A stretch of 64,000 nt of DNA from the NCBI RefSeq assembly GCF_001027925.1, contig NZ_LECT01000015.1, positions 248,001 to 312,000 of the forward strand. The letters are read 5' to 3'. Every line of letters begins with the position of its first letter. Position 1 is the stretch's first letter. This document shows, piece by piece, positions 1-8,691 of this stretch. Under the pieces are notes generated by a model, which made no database searches, was not told the DNA's origin, and was given only the letters and a program-made list of their open reading frames with translations. This DNA comes from Rhodopirellula islandica. GTDB lineage: Bacteria; Planctomycetota; Planctomycetia; Pirellulales; Pirellulaceae. A program made the translations under genes and the position numbers.

Positions 1-432
1 TCACTGCTCTGCTTCGTCGATGCTTCCAGCCATGAACCCAAGGTTCAATCGATGAAGATGGAACTCGCCAGCGACCAGTCGCTGCGGACACCGATTGTCG
101 GCAAAGGCTCCGGCGGACGTCCGATCGCACTGTGCTTTGCGGAATCGAAAGAAGCTCCGGAAAGCGATCAGCTGTACGTGGTGGAACTGGATCCCGATGG
201 CAACGGTGATTTCTCCGACGCCAAAGCGGGTGAACCGATCGCGGTGGGACCGAGTCAGATGGAAGGCCACTTCGGACATCACGACGCGGTGTTCCTTCCG
301 CGAGGCCGTCAGATCGCGATCACCAACCCGGGCGATGCAAGCCTCTGGGTGATCTCATTGACCGATCAATCCGTCCAAGCAAAATTCGATTGCGAAGGCA
401 TGCCAACGAGCCTGGCTTCCATTTCTGACTGA
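1..432 (+). CDS. C-terminal fragment of a hypothetical, possibly propeller-like protein
   Basis: The reading frame is open from base 1 to the TGA at 430-432, so the gene starts upstream of the window and only its last 143 residues are seen. The visible part has alternating hydrophobic strands and a phrase LDPDGNGDFSDA that resembles a calcium-binding Dx[DN]xDG loop. Its end (ITNPGDASLWVISLTD) reads like a blade of a YVTN or WD-type beta-propeller. No catalytic motif is visible, so no function is assigned. The last 67 bases overlap the convergent gene on the other strand. Confidence 0.6.
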   Translation, partial: SLLCFVDASSHEPKVQSMKMELASDQSLRTPIVGKGSGGRPIALCFAESKEAPESDQLYVVELDPDGNGDFSDAKAGEPIAVGPSQMEGHFGHHDAVFLPRGRQIAITNPGDASLWVISLTDQSVQAKFDCEGMPTSLASISD

Positions 433-1463
433 GGCGAGTGCCAACGACCAAGCGACGCCGGACCTGGGGCAATTCCGAGGCTCCGGTCCGGCTCGCGGTC
501 GGACAGGGACACAAACGCCTGGCGTTGATCGACGATGGCCTGCAAGTAGACGCGACGAATCGCGTCGTAGCCGCGATCGTTGGGGTCTTCGATGTTGGTG
601 TAGAACCAATACGTGGGATCATCCCAGTCGTAGGTGCTTCGCCAAAATTGGCGACAATGCGATCCGTGCCCTAAGAACGTTTCATGAAGCGGCACGACAT
701 GAACATGCCCGAACTGATTTGCCACCCGGCGAATGACGCGGTTGTATTCCGCATGGATTGCCAAACCGTCGGGCCAATCGGGAAGAAAGATACTCGGTGC
801 ATCACCGACACCATCGGTCGGATCGTAGATGTCACCCAGAAAGACAATGCACCCTGCAGAGAAGCGGTCGCTGATCGACTGCAGCATTCCACCCAACCTT
901 GATTCAAACGATTCAATCCAAGGCTGGGCTTGTTCCAAGGTCGCACCGTACATGGCGCCTTCTTCTGGCGGGCGGCGACCGTAGCTGTGGATCAAATCAT
1001 TTCCACCGGTGGTCATCACGACCAATCCAAACACGTCCTCATCAAACGGCTCGATCTCCGTTTCGATGATGCGTTCATGGTCCAGCGAAGTGGAACCGGA
1101 CACGGCGACGTTGGACGCCGTCAGGTTGGGCAGGACCGCCGACAAATGCTTGCCTTGCATGCCCGGCCATTCATCCTTTGGATTTTGCTTCAAGCGTTCA
1201 AAGTACGAATGCGAACTGGATTTCGCGCCGAGACCTCGCGTGACACTGTCTCCCACCCCGAGCATGTGCACACGTCGCTGCGTCCAAACGGTCTCGAACG
1301 GTTCGATCGAGATCTGCAAACCGGCTGGTCCCTCACCGACGGGGCGTCGAAGTTTGAATTCCAAGTACGCTGGGACACCGATGAAAACGATGACCGCGAC
1401 GACAAACAGGAGTCGTCTGCGGAAGTTCGCTGGTCGACTCGAGGAGGGCAACTTGGCGTTCAT
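366..1463 (-). CDS. SGNH/GDSL-family hydrolase, membrane-anchored
   Basis: The 365-residue protein has one N-terminal membrane segment (about residues 18-34) followed by an SGNH hydrolase domain facing the periplasm. Block I is GDSVTRGLG with Ser73 as the expected nucleophile, and a GGND block III follows near residue 150. Family members are esterases or lipases acting on acyl or acetyl groups, and the substrate here is unknown. The C-terminal block V, normally DxxHPN, reads NIEDPNDRGY, so the usual Asp and His positions are Asn and Asp. Activity may be altered or may use another His such as those in GHGSH. It lies 89 bp downstream of the histidine kinase gene in the same direction. Confidence 0.8.
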   Translation of the reverse strand: MNAKLPSSSRPANFRRRLLFVVAVIVFIGVPAYLEFKLRRPVGEGPAGLQISIEPFETVWTQRRVHMLGVGDSVTRGLGAKSSSHSYFERLKQNPKDEWPGMQGKHLSAVLPNLTASNVAVSGSTSLDHERIIETEIEPFDEDVFGLVVMTTGGNDLIHSYGRRPPEEGAMYGATLEQAQPWIESFESRLGGMLQSISDRFSAGCIVFLGDIYDPTDGVGDAPSIFLPDWPDGLAIHAEYNRVIRRVANQFGHVHVVPLHETFLGHGSHCRQFWRSTYDWDDPTYWFYTNIEDPNDRGYDAIRRVYLQAIVDQRQAFVSLSDREPDRSLGIAPGPASLGRWHSPQSEMEARLVGMPSQSNFAWTD

Positions 1464-1552
1464 ATTCTCGCATCAAAAAAAGATGACCAGATAGCAGTGC
1501 AAGACGAAAATGGCCGCCGCAATTCGTTCGCTCCACTTTCATTTTAACGCGA

Positions 1553-2872
1553 TCAACGGTCTCCGGTTTGATCTGGCGCCGAGTGACGAGGCGGCATCGG
1601 CAGCAAACTTTGTGGCAGTTCGATTTGGAACGCGGCTCCACCCAGCGGGCTATCGTCCACCGTGACGGCGCCACCTAGTCTCCGGCAAATGCGTCGCACG
1701 AGGGCGAGACCTAGACCGGTACCAGGCTGAGAGTCGCCGGAAAGGCGATGAAAGGGTTCGAAGATAAACCGACGATCCGCAGCGGGGACTCCCGGCCCGT
1801 CGTCTTCGACCAGAAACCGAACGCGATTGGCTTGGTCGGTGATCGTGACGCGAACCTGCGAGTTGGCGTACTTGCCCGCGTTGCCGACCAAGTTGCCGAG
1901 GGCCCGAACCAACCCGGCTTCATACGTCACCAAATCGATCGTCTCCGAACCGGTGGGCGAGTCGAAGTGGATGTTGGGATGCAAGGGAGCGTGTTGTCCA
2001 ATCGCTTCCAAGGCGATTGCTTGAGCGGAAACCCGTTCGCGAGGCGCCACTTGAGATTGCTCGTCGGTGCGAGTGTAGTGGAGCAGCTCAGCGACCAAGT
2101 CATCGAGTTTGTCGGTCGCATCATCGATCGAATCCACTCGCTGATTGCGTTTCTCTTCGGTGTCCGCGGAACGCACCAATTCGGTTGCAAATTTGATGCG
2201 AGCGAGTGGCGTTCGAAACTCGTGCGAGACCGCTTGCAGCAATTCCTTTTGCGACTGCAGAAGTGATTCCACACGTTCGGCCATCGTGTTGAACGCCCCC
2301 ACGATCGGCAGGCTGCGACGACGCCCCGTGTCTTTGATCCGAGCGGAAAAGTCACCTTCCGCGATCGCCAACGCCGTTTGCTCGACACTGCGAAACTGCC
2401 GGGCAATGGGCCGCATCAAGATCGCAATGGCCATCGCGACCAGCCCAAAGACGCTGCCCAACCCCAGTAGGATGTCACTGCGGCGTGGACCAGCGAACCG
2501 AGGCAGCGGGCCCAACTCAAACAGCCATTCCGTTTCGGGAAGAGCCACTTCGATGCTGTCGCCATACAGCACCGCCTCACCCTCATCGAGTCGCTTCAAC
2601 AGAGTCGGTGACATTCTTCGCTCGGAGCGATCGACCACGTGAACCGGGTACGCGAAACGAGACTGAATGCTGGCGACGGTGTCATCCAAGTGCTCCATGC
2701 CACCGGCGACGATCTCATCGCGAGCCAGCAGCGCTCCACCACTGAGCGCACTTTCGATGACCGAGATGTTCTGCGATTCCGTCGTGCCGCGAAACACATA
2801 CGCTTGAATCACCCAAGCGATGAACAAGATCAGTAGCACCCCGCAATAGAACTGGATGAACAATCGAGTCAT
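1553..2872 (-). CDS. RstB-like sensor histidine kinase
   Basis: This is a transmembrane sensor histidine kinase of 439 residues, counting from the ATG that gives MTRLFIQFY. That start has a GGAG six bases upstream and matches the RstB N-terminus as I know it. An upstream in-frame start at 2935 would add 21 residues. Order of parts: TM1 (5-27), periplasmic sensor domain, TM2 (about 133-152), HAMP linker, dimerisation domain with phospho-acceptor His217 in SHEFRTPL, and an ATPase domain with N-box NLVGNAGKY, VEDDGPGVP and GTGLGLALV. No response regulator gene lies next to it. It sits between ribH and the SGNH hydrolase, both in the same direction. Confidence 0.88.
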   Translation of the reverse strand: MTRLFIQFYCGVLLILFIAWVIQAYVFRGTTESQNISVIESALSGGALLARDEIVAGGMEHLDDTVASIQSRFAYPVHVVDRSERRMSPTLLKRLDEGEAVLYGDSIEVALPETEWLFELGPLPRFAGPRRSDILLGLGSVFGLVAMAIAILMRPIARQFRSVEQTALAIAEGDFSARIKDTGRRRSLPIVGAFNTMAERVESLLQSQKELLQAVSHEFRTPLARIKFATELVRSADTEEKRNQRVDSIDDATDKLDDLVAELLHYTRTDEQSQVAPRERVSAQAIALEAIGQHAPLHPNIHFDSPTGSETIDLVTYEAGLVRALGNLVGNAGKYANSQVRVTITDQANRVRFLVEDDGPGVPAADRRFIFEPFHRLSGDSQPGTGLGLALVRRICRRLGGAVTVDDSPLGGAAFQIELPQSLLPMPPRHSAPDQTGDR

Positions 2873-2957
2873 GTGCGGCTCCGGTTGCGGCGGAAGAATT
2901 TCCTCTTTGCGAACGCCGTTTGGCCCCCTTCGCAAAGCGTCGACTCAGTCATGAACC

Positions 2958-3425
2958 CTAGCGCATTTTGGTTTGCAAACGCAGCATTTCCAACATCGCA
3001 TCCGCGGCTTCGTGCCCCTTGTTGCCGACCGTTCCACCGCTGCGCTGGATGGCTTGCTCGACCGTGTTGCAGGTCAGCAAACCAAACCCGATCGGGCGAC
3101 CGCTTCGCACCGATTGTTCCATCAGAGTGTCGCTGACCGCGCGGTTGATGTGTTCATCGTGAGTGGTCTCGCCTTTGATCACGCATCCCAGCGTGATGGC
3201 ACCGATCACGTCGGCATGCTGAAACGCTTGCTCCACCGCCCAGCACAACTCCCAAGCCCCCGGCACACGGATCAACCAATGTTTCTCCACCGGTATCCCA
3301 GCATCGGTGAGTGATTGCAGGGCTGCTTGAACCATCGAATCGCAGATGTTGGCGTTGTAGCGACTGGCGATGATCGCGACACGTCCGCTGGGCAGGTTTC
3401 CTGTGGTTCCATCAATGGAGGGCAT
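2958..3425 (-). CDS. ribH: 6,7-dimethyl-8-ribityllumazine synthase
   Basis: This enzyme joins 5-amino-6-ribitylaminouracil and 3,4-dihydroxy-2-butanone 4-phosphate in the penultimate step of riboflavin synthesis. The start at 3425 gives 155 residues, the normal family length. A longer frame reaches 3503 but would run into rho. Family features visible are the substrate-binding RYN near the N-terminus, VPGAWELCWAVE, the GCVIKGETTHDEHI loop with the conserved catalytic His, and the C-terminal GNKGHEAADAML helix. The gene lies 58 bp downstream of rho and is probably co-transcribed with it. No FMN riboswitch-like structure was seen. Confidence 0.95.
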   Translation of the reverse strand: MPSIDGTTGNLPSGRVAIIASRYNANICDSMVQAALQSLTDAGIPVEKHWLIRVPGAWELCWAVEQAFQHADVIGAITLGCVIKGETTHDEHINRAVSDTLMEQSVRSGRPIGFGLLTCNTVEQAIQRSGGTVGNKGHEAADAMLEMLRLQTKMR

Positions 3426-3483
3426 TCGAATTCTCGAAGAAGAATTGGAGGTGGGAAGGTTGGTCAGTAAGAGAGGGAAGCCA

Positions 3484-4959
3484 TCAATCCTGAGGCTGAA
3501 CACTCATCAGAAACTCCGCGTTGTTCTGCGTCTTCCGCATGCGTTTGGTGAGTTCCGTCATGGAGTCTACCGGTGAATGATCCGCTAATTCGCGTCGCAA
3601 CGTTTCGATCCGGCGGTGCTCTTCTTGATCCAACAACATTTCTTCGCGTCGCGTGCCGCTGCGTGTCAGATCAATGGCAGGCCAAACTCGCCGAGCGACC
3701 AAGTCCTGGTCCAAAACGATTTCCAAGTTGCCAGTGCCTTTGAATTCTTCAAAGATCACATCATCCATGCGACTGCCCGTGTCAACCAAGGCGGTCGCCA
3801 AGATCGTGAGCGAGCCACCTTCTTCGACTTTTCGAGCCGACCCGAAAAAGGACTTCGGTTTCTGCATGGCTCCCGCGTCCAGGCCACCCGTCAAGAGTTT
3901 GCCGGTCGCTGATTCACTGTCACTGTTGTATGCTCGCGCCAGACGCGTGATTGAATCGAGGAAGATGACCACATCGGTTCCCGACTCCACCATTCGCTTG
4001 GCTTTTTCGACGACCATCTGAGCGACTTGAATGTGCCGCGCCGGAGGCTCATCAAACGTGCTGCTGATCACTTCGCATTGGGGCGAAGTGATCTCGCGTT
4101 CCATGTCCGTGACTTCTTCGGGCCGCTCATCGATCAGCAGCACGACAACATACGCGTCCGGATAGTTGTTCAAAACACCGCGAGCCAAACTCTGCATCAA
4201 CATCGTCTTGCCTGCACGGGGCGGGCTGACGATCAATCCGCGTTGTCCAAATCCAATCGGCGTGAACAGGTCAACAACACGAGTGCTCAGTTCTTGTGCG
4301 TCATATTCAGTGACAATTCGCACTCGAGGGTGCAAGGGAGTCAAATCGTCAAAGGGTTTTTGACGCTGACGTTGCATCGGGTCGGCGTGGTTGATCGCTT
4401 CAATCCGAAGGAGCGCGAAGTAACGTTCGTTTTCCTTCGGCGGACGAATTTGGCCGGCAACGTGCGACCCCGTGTGCAGACCAAACCGTCGGATTTGGCT
4501 GGGCGAGACATAAATGTCATCGGGGCATGAAAGGTAGTGGTACTGCGCACTTCGCAAGAATCCGAACCCGTCGGGGAGGATTTCCAACGTGCCTTCGCCG
4601 TACATCAAACCGTTGGCGCTCATCCGCGCCTTCAGCAGGCGAAAGACAAGATCTTGCCGCGGCAAAGCTGCTATCTCTTGCAAGCCTTCCGTTTCGGCCA
4701 GAGCCAGCAACTCATCGTGATCAAGCTTCTGCAGGTCGTTGATATTCAACGCTTGCTTGGAGGATTGATCCTTCGCGGGAATGCCAACTCGACCGCCCGC
4801 GCGTGTCACTTCACTGACAATCTCTTCGGGCAACGAGAGCGGATCGCGTTCCGCATCAAGCTCGCGAACGCGTTTATCGACGTCTTTATCTGGGTGGCGC
4901 ATGCGTCGGTTGCTGCGGCGACCGTTGCGCGCCGGGCCCGGCGTGGAGGAAGGTTCCAT
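3484..4959 (-). CDS. rho: Transcription termination factor Rho
   Basis: Rho is the hexameric RNA helicase that ends transcription of untranslated RNA. The 491-residue protein has a basic N-terminal extension, a Rho-N helical region (about 72-112), and a cold-shock-like RNA-binding domain with [15 protein letters not shown] (122-136). The RecA-type motor has a Walker A SPPRAGKT (245-252), a Walker [16 protein letters not shown] and the Q-loop/R-loop region [12 protein letters not shown]. The C-terminus has [10 protein letters not shown]. All parts of a working Rho are present. It appears to be the first gene of a leftward group with ribH. No good Shine-Dalgarno sequence precedes the ATG at 4959. 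Confidence 0.97.
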   Translation of the reverse strand: MEPSSTPGPARNGRRSNRRMRHPDKDVDKRVRELDAERDPLSLPEEIVSEVTRAGGRVGIPAKDQSSKQALNINDLQKLDHDELLALAETEGLQEIAALPRQDLVFRLLKARMSANGLMYGEGTLEILPDGFGFLRSAQYHYLSCPDDIYVSPSQIRRFGLHTGSHVAGQIRPPKENERYFALLRIEAINHADPMQRQRQKPFDDLTPLHPRVRIVTEYDAQELSTRVVDLFTPIGFGQRGLIVSPPRAGKTMLMQSLARGVLNNYPDAYVVVLLIDERPEEVTDMEREITSPQCEVISSTFDEPPARHIQVAQMVVEKAKRMVESGTDVVIFLDSITRLARAYNSDSESATGKLLTGGLDAGAMQKPKSFFGSARKVEEGGSLTILATALVDTGSRMDDVIFEEFKGTGNLEIVLDQDLVARRVWPAIDLTRSGTRREEMLLDQEEHRRIETLRRELADHSPVDSMTELTKRMRKTQNNAEFLMSVQPQD

Positions 4960-5559
4960 GAGGAAAGAACCGATTCGGTGGGATGAAAAGATGAGGAGTA
5001 CGGACGAGATCCGTCCGGGTGGGGGAGTGATGCCAGATGACCGACATCACATCCAATAGCTTAAACGAATGCATGCCCCCTGTCAGGCGTAATTATGAGG
5101 GGACTGTGAAGACGGCGTCACAAACTCCGCTGAGATCGGGTGTCGGTTGCTTCTGCACCTTAGGCGGGCCGGTGCATGCCCCCCGACCCATTGCGCGCGT
5201 TGGCGTGCGAGTCATACAAGACGTTTGAAATGTCACTTCGGTTCAGGAGGCGGCGGTCGTCCAGGTTCAACGCCCACGCGAGCCAGGTGGCTATCGGACG
5301 ATGCGGACGCCAGCACTCGGCTCGCTCGACCACCGCCGGAAAGTCAGGAGGTCGTGCCCAGGAACCTTGCGTCAACAGAATATGCCCGGCGACCATGCGG
5401 TCCCCCGAAAGCTGGTGTTGAGCAGGTCGGCAGGATTCTTTCGGCGTTTGAAATGGTTTGGGCAAGCGTTGTTGATCCGACGTACAACCGGCGCTCACGC
5501 TGGACTGCTGAATGTTTTGCGTTGTGACACACTGTGGTTCCGCAAATTTTTGTCCCGGC

Positions 5560-5672
5560 AGGGATTTCAGATGGTAGCCGTCGGTAAGCGATCGCGCCAC
5601 CGACGGACATGTTTTCCGGGGGTACGCTGCTACGCAGCCCCGCCCGGCTACCATCTGGCATCGCTACCGGGA
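5560..5672. repeat. Inverted-repeat element (family E)
   Basis: GATGGTAGCCG at 5570-5580 is inversely repeated as CGGCTACCATC at 5645-5655. The interior holds two further perfect small stems, CCGTCGGT/ACCGACGG and GCTGC/GCAGC. The outer arms extend imperfectly through TCCCGG and CCGGGA. The layout of an inverted pair around inner hairpins resembles a REPIN-type non-autonomous element. A half copy of the right arm lies just after glnB at 8601-8630. Confidence 0.65.
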
Positions 5673-6155
5673 TGAAGGAAGACAGCAAGCTGGAAGAAAA
5701 GCTGCATCCGCTATCGGGGCGTCAACATCAAACATTTTGCGGTCCAGGCGAACACCCAAACCGCTCACGTGGTTCCGATCATTCCTGCCGAACTGCTTAG
5801 CGGCGTGTCTACCACGGCACCTGCCAGAACGGGTTTGAGCCTGTGACAGCGAACGCATTGCGATAGCGATGAGTGACCGGCATATCCGCCGCGGCCCTAA
5901 AAAGGTCGCCCAAGGGATCCACCCGACGCTGCCTGGGGTCCGTCTTCGCGAGAAACGATGGAGCTTCGAATTGCCCCCCCTCCGCCAGTGAACCCCGATG
6001 CCTCTTTTTTACGCGTCGACCAACAAAGCTGCCCATGCATTAGGCACCAAAACTTTCGGCACGCCGCCTCAATCGCAACCACCTTGCTTTCACAAACTTT
6101 TAAGTCCTTCCTGTCACGTACCTTACAAACCTTTCCAAAGAAACAACTTTGCCTT

Positions 6156-6170
6156 TGGCCCGAAGTGTGC
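6156..6170 (+). promoter_or_regulatory. Candidate sigma-54 (RpoN) promoter for the ammonium transporter
   Basis: TGGCCCGAAGTGTGC matches the sigma-54 consensus TGGCACG-N4-TTGC at all but two fixed positions and keeps the required ten bases between the GG and GC elements. It lies about 210 bp upstream of the amt start, in a non-coding stretch. Nitrogen-regulated sigma-54 promoters in front of amt and PII genes are well known in other bacteria. I saw no certain NtrC sites. Confidence 0.45.
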
Positions 6171-6379
6171 CAATAGCCATCCTCCGAAAAGAAGTGCTTC
6201 CCAAAAGGACAACGCACGACTCACGAGCGATTCAGGATGGCCCGGGCAGGAGTTGGACGGTGGACGGCGGTGCAGCACTTGGTTCGAAACGATTCGGCAT
6301 GGTGAATGATTCACTTTGGCAATGGGTGCCGAAGGCAACGTGTCGGGTCAACCAACTGTCTTACGAGAAGGAAGACCAC

Positions 6380-7873
6380 ATGAGTTCGATCTCAGCATTT
6401 ACAACACACGAGCTTGGCGGCGGACGGACAGGGTTCCGTTTTGCCTGGCTCACTATGGCTCTCCTTGTGGGGATGATGGGGATCGGCGGTTCACTCGCGT
6501 CGGTAGCTTCGGCTCAGGAAGAGCCCTCGGCTGCAATGGAAACTGCAGAGGTCGCCGACGCGGGTGACGCTGATCCAGAGGAACCCGCTGCGGATGCGGG
6601 AGTCGGGTACGCCTTCGACAATGGCTTCCTGTTTCTCTGTGCCGTCTTGGTTCTGTTCATGCAAGCTGGCTTCGCGATGGTCGAAGTTGGGCTGAACTCC
6701 TCCAAGAACACGATCAACATTCTTTCCAAGAACTTGATGGATTTGTCCGTTGGGGCACTTCTGTTCTTCTTCGTCGGCTTCGGGATCATGTACCCAGGAA
6801 GCTACGGCGATGTCACAAACGGATTCTTCGCCTTCGGTGGCACCGGAATCTACGACTCCAGTCCTGATCAAACATTCTCGCCACAAGTCGATTGGTTCTT
6901 CCAAGCCGTCTTCGCTGCAACCGCCGCAACGATCGTTTCCGGTGCAGTTGCTGGCCGTATGAAATTCAACGCTTACTTGGTTTACAGTGCCCTCCTGACC
7001 GGCCTGATCTACCCGATCAGCGGTTACTGGAAGTGGGGCGGCGGATGGTTGATGCAGTTCGGTGAACTGGTCGACGGCGAGTACGCCATGGGCTTCCAAG
7101 ACTTCGCTGGTTCAGCAGTGGTTCACGCAGTCGGCGGTTTCGCTGGCCTCGCTGGTGCAATTTTCCTCGGCCCTCGCCTGGGTCGCTACACCGCTGAAGG
7201 CAAGAGCGTTCCATTGCCAGGTCACAACGTTGCTTTCGCTGCTCTGGGTGTGTTCATCCTGTGGGTGGGGTGGTACGGATTCAACCCTGGCAGCCAACTG
7301 GCTTTCCAATCGTCGGCTGACATCGACGCAACTGTTTTCATCGCCGTGAACACAACCCTCGCCGCAGCTGCTGGCGTGATCGTTGCCACCGCTGTTTCCT
7401 GGGGCTTGTTCGGCAAACCTGACTTGACCATGGGCCTCAACGGTGCGTTGGGTGGATTGGTTGGCATCACGGCTTGCTGTGACGCAATGAGCAACTCAAT
7501 GTCGATCGTCGTTGGTGGCGTTGCCGGTGCCTTGGTCGTGCTGAGCATCATCGTGTTGGACAAAGTCAAGATCGACGATCCCGTCGGTGCTTTCCCAGTC
7601 CACGGCGTCTGCGGTGTTTGGGGCTGCATGGCTCTCGGCATCCTGCCAAACGCTCACCTCGAATCTGGCTCGACCACCTTCATGATTCAGCTGATCGGAA
7701 CCGCTTCGATCTGTGCTTGGGCCTTCATCACCATGTCGGTCGTCTTCGGAGTTCTCAAAGCAGTGGGCATGCTGCGAGTTTCGCCACAAGAAGAACAAGC
7801 TGGTTTGGATATCAGCGAACACGGTATGCACGCTTACCCATCGGACGCCGTCGCCGGCGGATCGGTGGTCTAG
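6380..7873 (+). CDS. amt: Ammonium transporter, Amt/MEP/Rh family
   Basis: This is a channel-like ammonium transporter of the inner membrane that supplies nitrogen to the cell. The ATG at 6380 has AAGGAAG just upstream, and longer in-frame starts lack one. The 497 residues begin with a signal sequence ending near ASAQ and an acidic Ala/Glu/Asp linker. The Amt core follows, with FMQAGFAMVEVGLNSSKN, the long run of membrane helices, and VHAVGGFAGLAGAIFLGPR and FPVHGVCGVWG near the two pore histidines. The short cytoplasmic tail ends at GGSVV. A PII gene follows downstream, the partner that normally blocks Amt when nitrogen is plentiful. Confidence 0.95.
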   Translation: MSSISAFTTHELGGGRTGFRFAWLTMALLVGMMGIGGSLASVASAQEEPSAAMETAEVADAGDADPEEPAADAGVGYAFDNGFLFLCAVLVLFMQAGFAMVEVGLNSSKNTINILSKNLMDLSVGALLFFFVGFGIMYPGSYGDVTNGFFAFGGTGIYDSSPDQTFSPQVDWFFQAVFAATAATIVSGAVAGRMKFNAYLVYSALLTGLIYPISGYWKWGGGWLMQFGELVDGEYAMGFQDFAGSAVVHAVGGFAGLAGAIFLGPRLGRYTAEGKSVPLPGHNVAFAALGVFILWVGWYGFNPGSQLAFQSSADIDATVFIAVNTTLAAAAGVIVATAVSWGLFGKPDLTMGLNGALGGLVGITACCDAMSNSMSIVVGGVAGALVVLSIIVLDKVKIDDPVGAFPVHGVCGVWGCMALGILPNAHLESGSTTFMIQLIGTASICAWAFITMSVVFGVLKAVGMLRVSPQEEQAGLDISEHGMHAYPSDAVAGGSVV

Positions 7874-7977
7874 TTCTACCCACCGCAGTGATGCCGCCGA
7901 ATGTGCCGTTACCACACTCGGCGGCGTCGCAGCGCGGTGCCTTTGAACTTCTCGGCTCTTGCCTGGGCCAGAAGAAG

Positions 7978-8036
7978 CCCCAATGATCCGTGACAGGTGT
8001 CCGCCTCACCTGTTACGGATCGGGGTCTTTTTTTTT
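7978..8036 (+). terminator. Strong intrinsic terminator after amt
   Basis: A long GC-rich stem pairs CCCCAATGATCCGTGACAGG with CCTGTTACGGATCGGGG around a short loop, followed directly by a run of nine T residues (8028-8036). It should stop most transcripts leaving amt, so the PII gene at 8253 probably has its own promoter or receives only read-through. Confidence 0.9.
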
Positions 8037-8252
8037 GCGCTGTCAGTGATTCATCGCCGCAAGCGAAGCAAACCGGCCATCACCGGGTCTACGCGAAAAA
8101 CTGGCGATCGACTAAATTCCTGGTTGGCCCTCGACGCCACCAGCTTTCGTTCAGCGATCAGGAGCGGACCTGAACGCCGAAAGGGCAGCCTCCTTGCCCG
8201 CTCGAATAGCTCGCTCGATTTGCCTGCTCGCAACTTCAGACTTGCACCGTCC

Positions 8253-8600
8253 ATGAAATTGATCATCGCAATCGTTCAACCCTCCAAATTGGATGCCATC
8301 AAAGAGGCATTGACCCGAGTGGAGGTGCACCGCTTGACGGTGGTGGATTGCCAAGGGTTTGGCCGCCAACGAGGCCAAACGGGCTCGATGCGAGGCCGTG
8401 ACTACGGCGTCAGCCTGCTCCGCAAAGTTCAGCTGCAGATCGGCGTGAACGAAGAATTCGTGCAGCCCACCATCGACGCCATCCTGGAAGGCGGCCGCAG
8501 CGGTGAGAGCGGCGAGATCGGCGATGGAAAGATCTTCGTCCTGCCAATGGACGACTGCGTCCGGATCCGAACGGGCGAACGCGGCGGAGAAGCGATCTAG
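8253..8600 (+). CDS. glnB: Nitrogen regulatory protein PII
   Basis: PII proteins are trimeric sensors of ATP/ADP and 2-oxoglutarate that control Amt and nitrogen enzymes. The start MKLIIAIVQPSKLD gives 115 residues, against about 112 in the family, and an open frame upstream has no family similarity. GFGRQRGQT (35-43) and IGDGKIFVLP are conserved, and Tyr51, the uridylylation site, is exactly in place. The T-loop reads GSMRGRDYG where E. coli has ELYRGAEYM, and the B-loop contains two or three extra residues (GRSGESGEIGDG). Its position after amt implies GlnK-like control of ammonium uptake. Confidence 0.93.
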   Translation: MKLIIAIVQPSKLDAIKEALTRVEVHRLTVVDCQGFGRQRGQTGSMRGRDYGVSLLRKVQLQIGVNEEFVQPTIDAILEGGRSGESGEIGDGKIFVLPMDDCVRIRTGERGGEAI

Positions 8601-8630
8601 CCCCGCCTCCAGCCGGCTACCGCCTGGCAA
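8601..8630. repeat. Half copy of the family E repeat arm
   Basis: Directly after the glnB stop, CCCCGCC and CGGCTACCGCCTGGCA resemble the right arm of the element at 5560-5672 (CCCGCCCGGCTACCATCTGGCA region). No partner arm is present nearby. Confidence 0.4.
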
Positions 8631-8691
8631 TCAATCAATCCACCTGCCACCAACGATGGTATCATTTCGTTTCCACCTGAAAGGAACTGAA

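Larger units (their letters stand above)
4960..6379. other. 1.4-kb non-coding region between rho and amt
   Basis: No convincing gene is seen. The longest frames (for example minus 5160-5654 and minus 5897-6217) have odd composition, no motif and no ribosome-binding site. The region holds the divergent promoters of rho and the ammonium transporter, an inverted-repeat element at 5560-5672, an A/T-richer stretch near 6040-6150, and a sigma-54-like promoter at 6156-6170. A small RNA gene cannot be excluded by eye. Confidence 0.6.

Noticed and set aside
5160-5654. Minus-strand frame of 164 codons between rho and amt
   Set aside because: Its composition is unlike neighbours, it crosses the inverted-repeat element, and it has no start signal.
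6330-6346. TTGGCAATGGGTGCC as a sigma-54 promoter
   Set aside because: Only eight bases lie between the GG and GC elements; ten are needed. The site at 6156 fits better.
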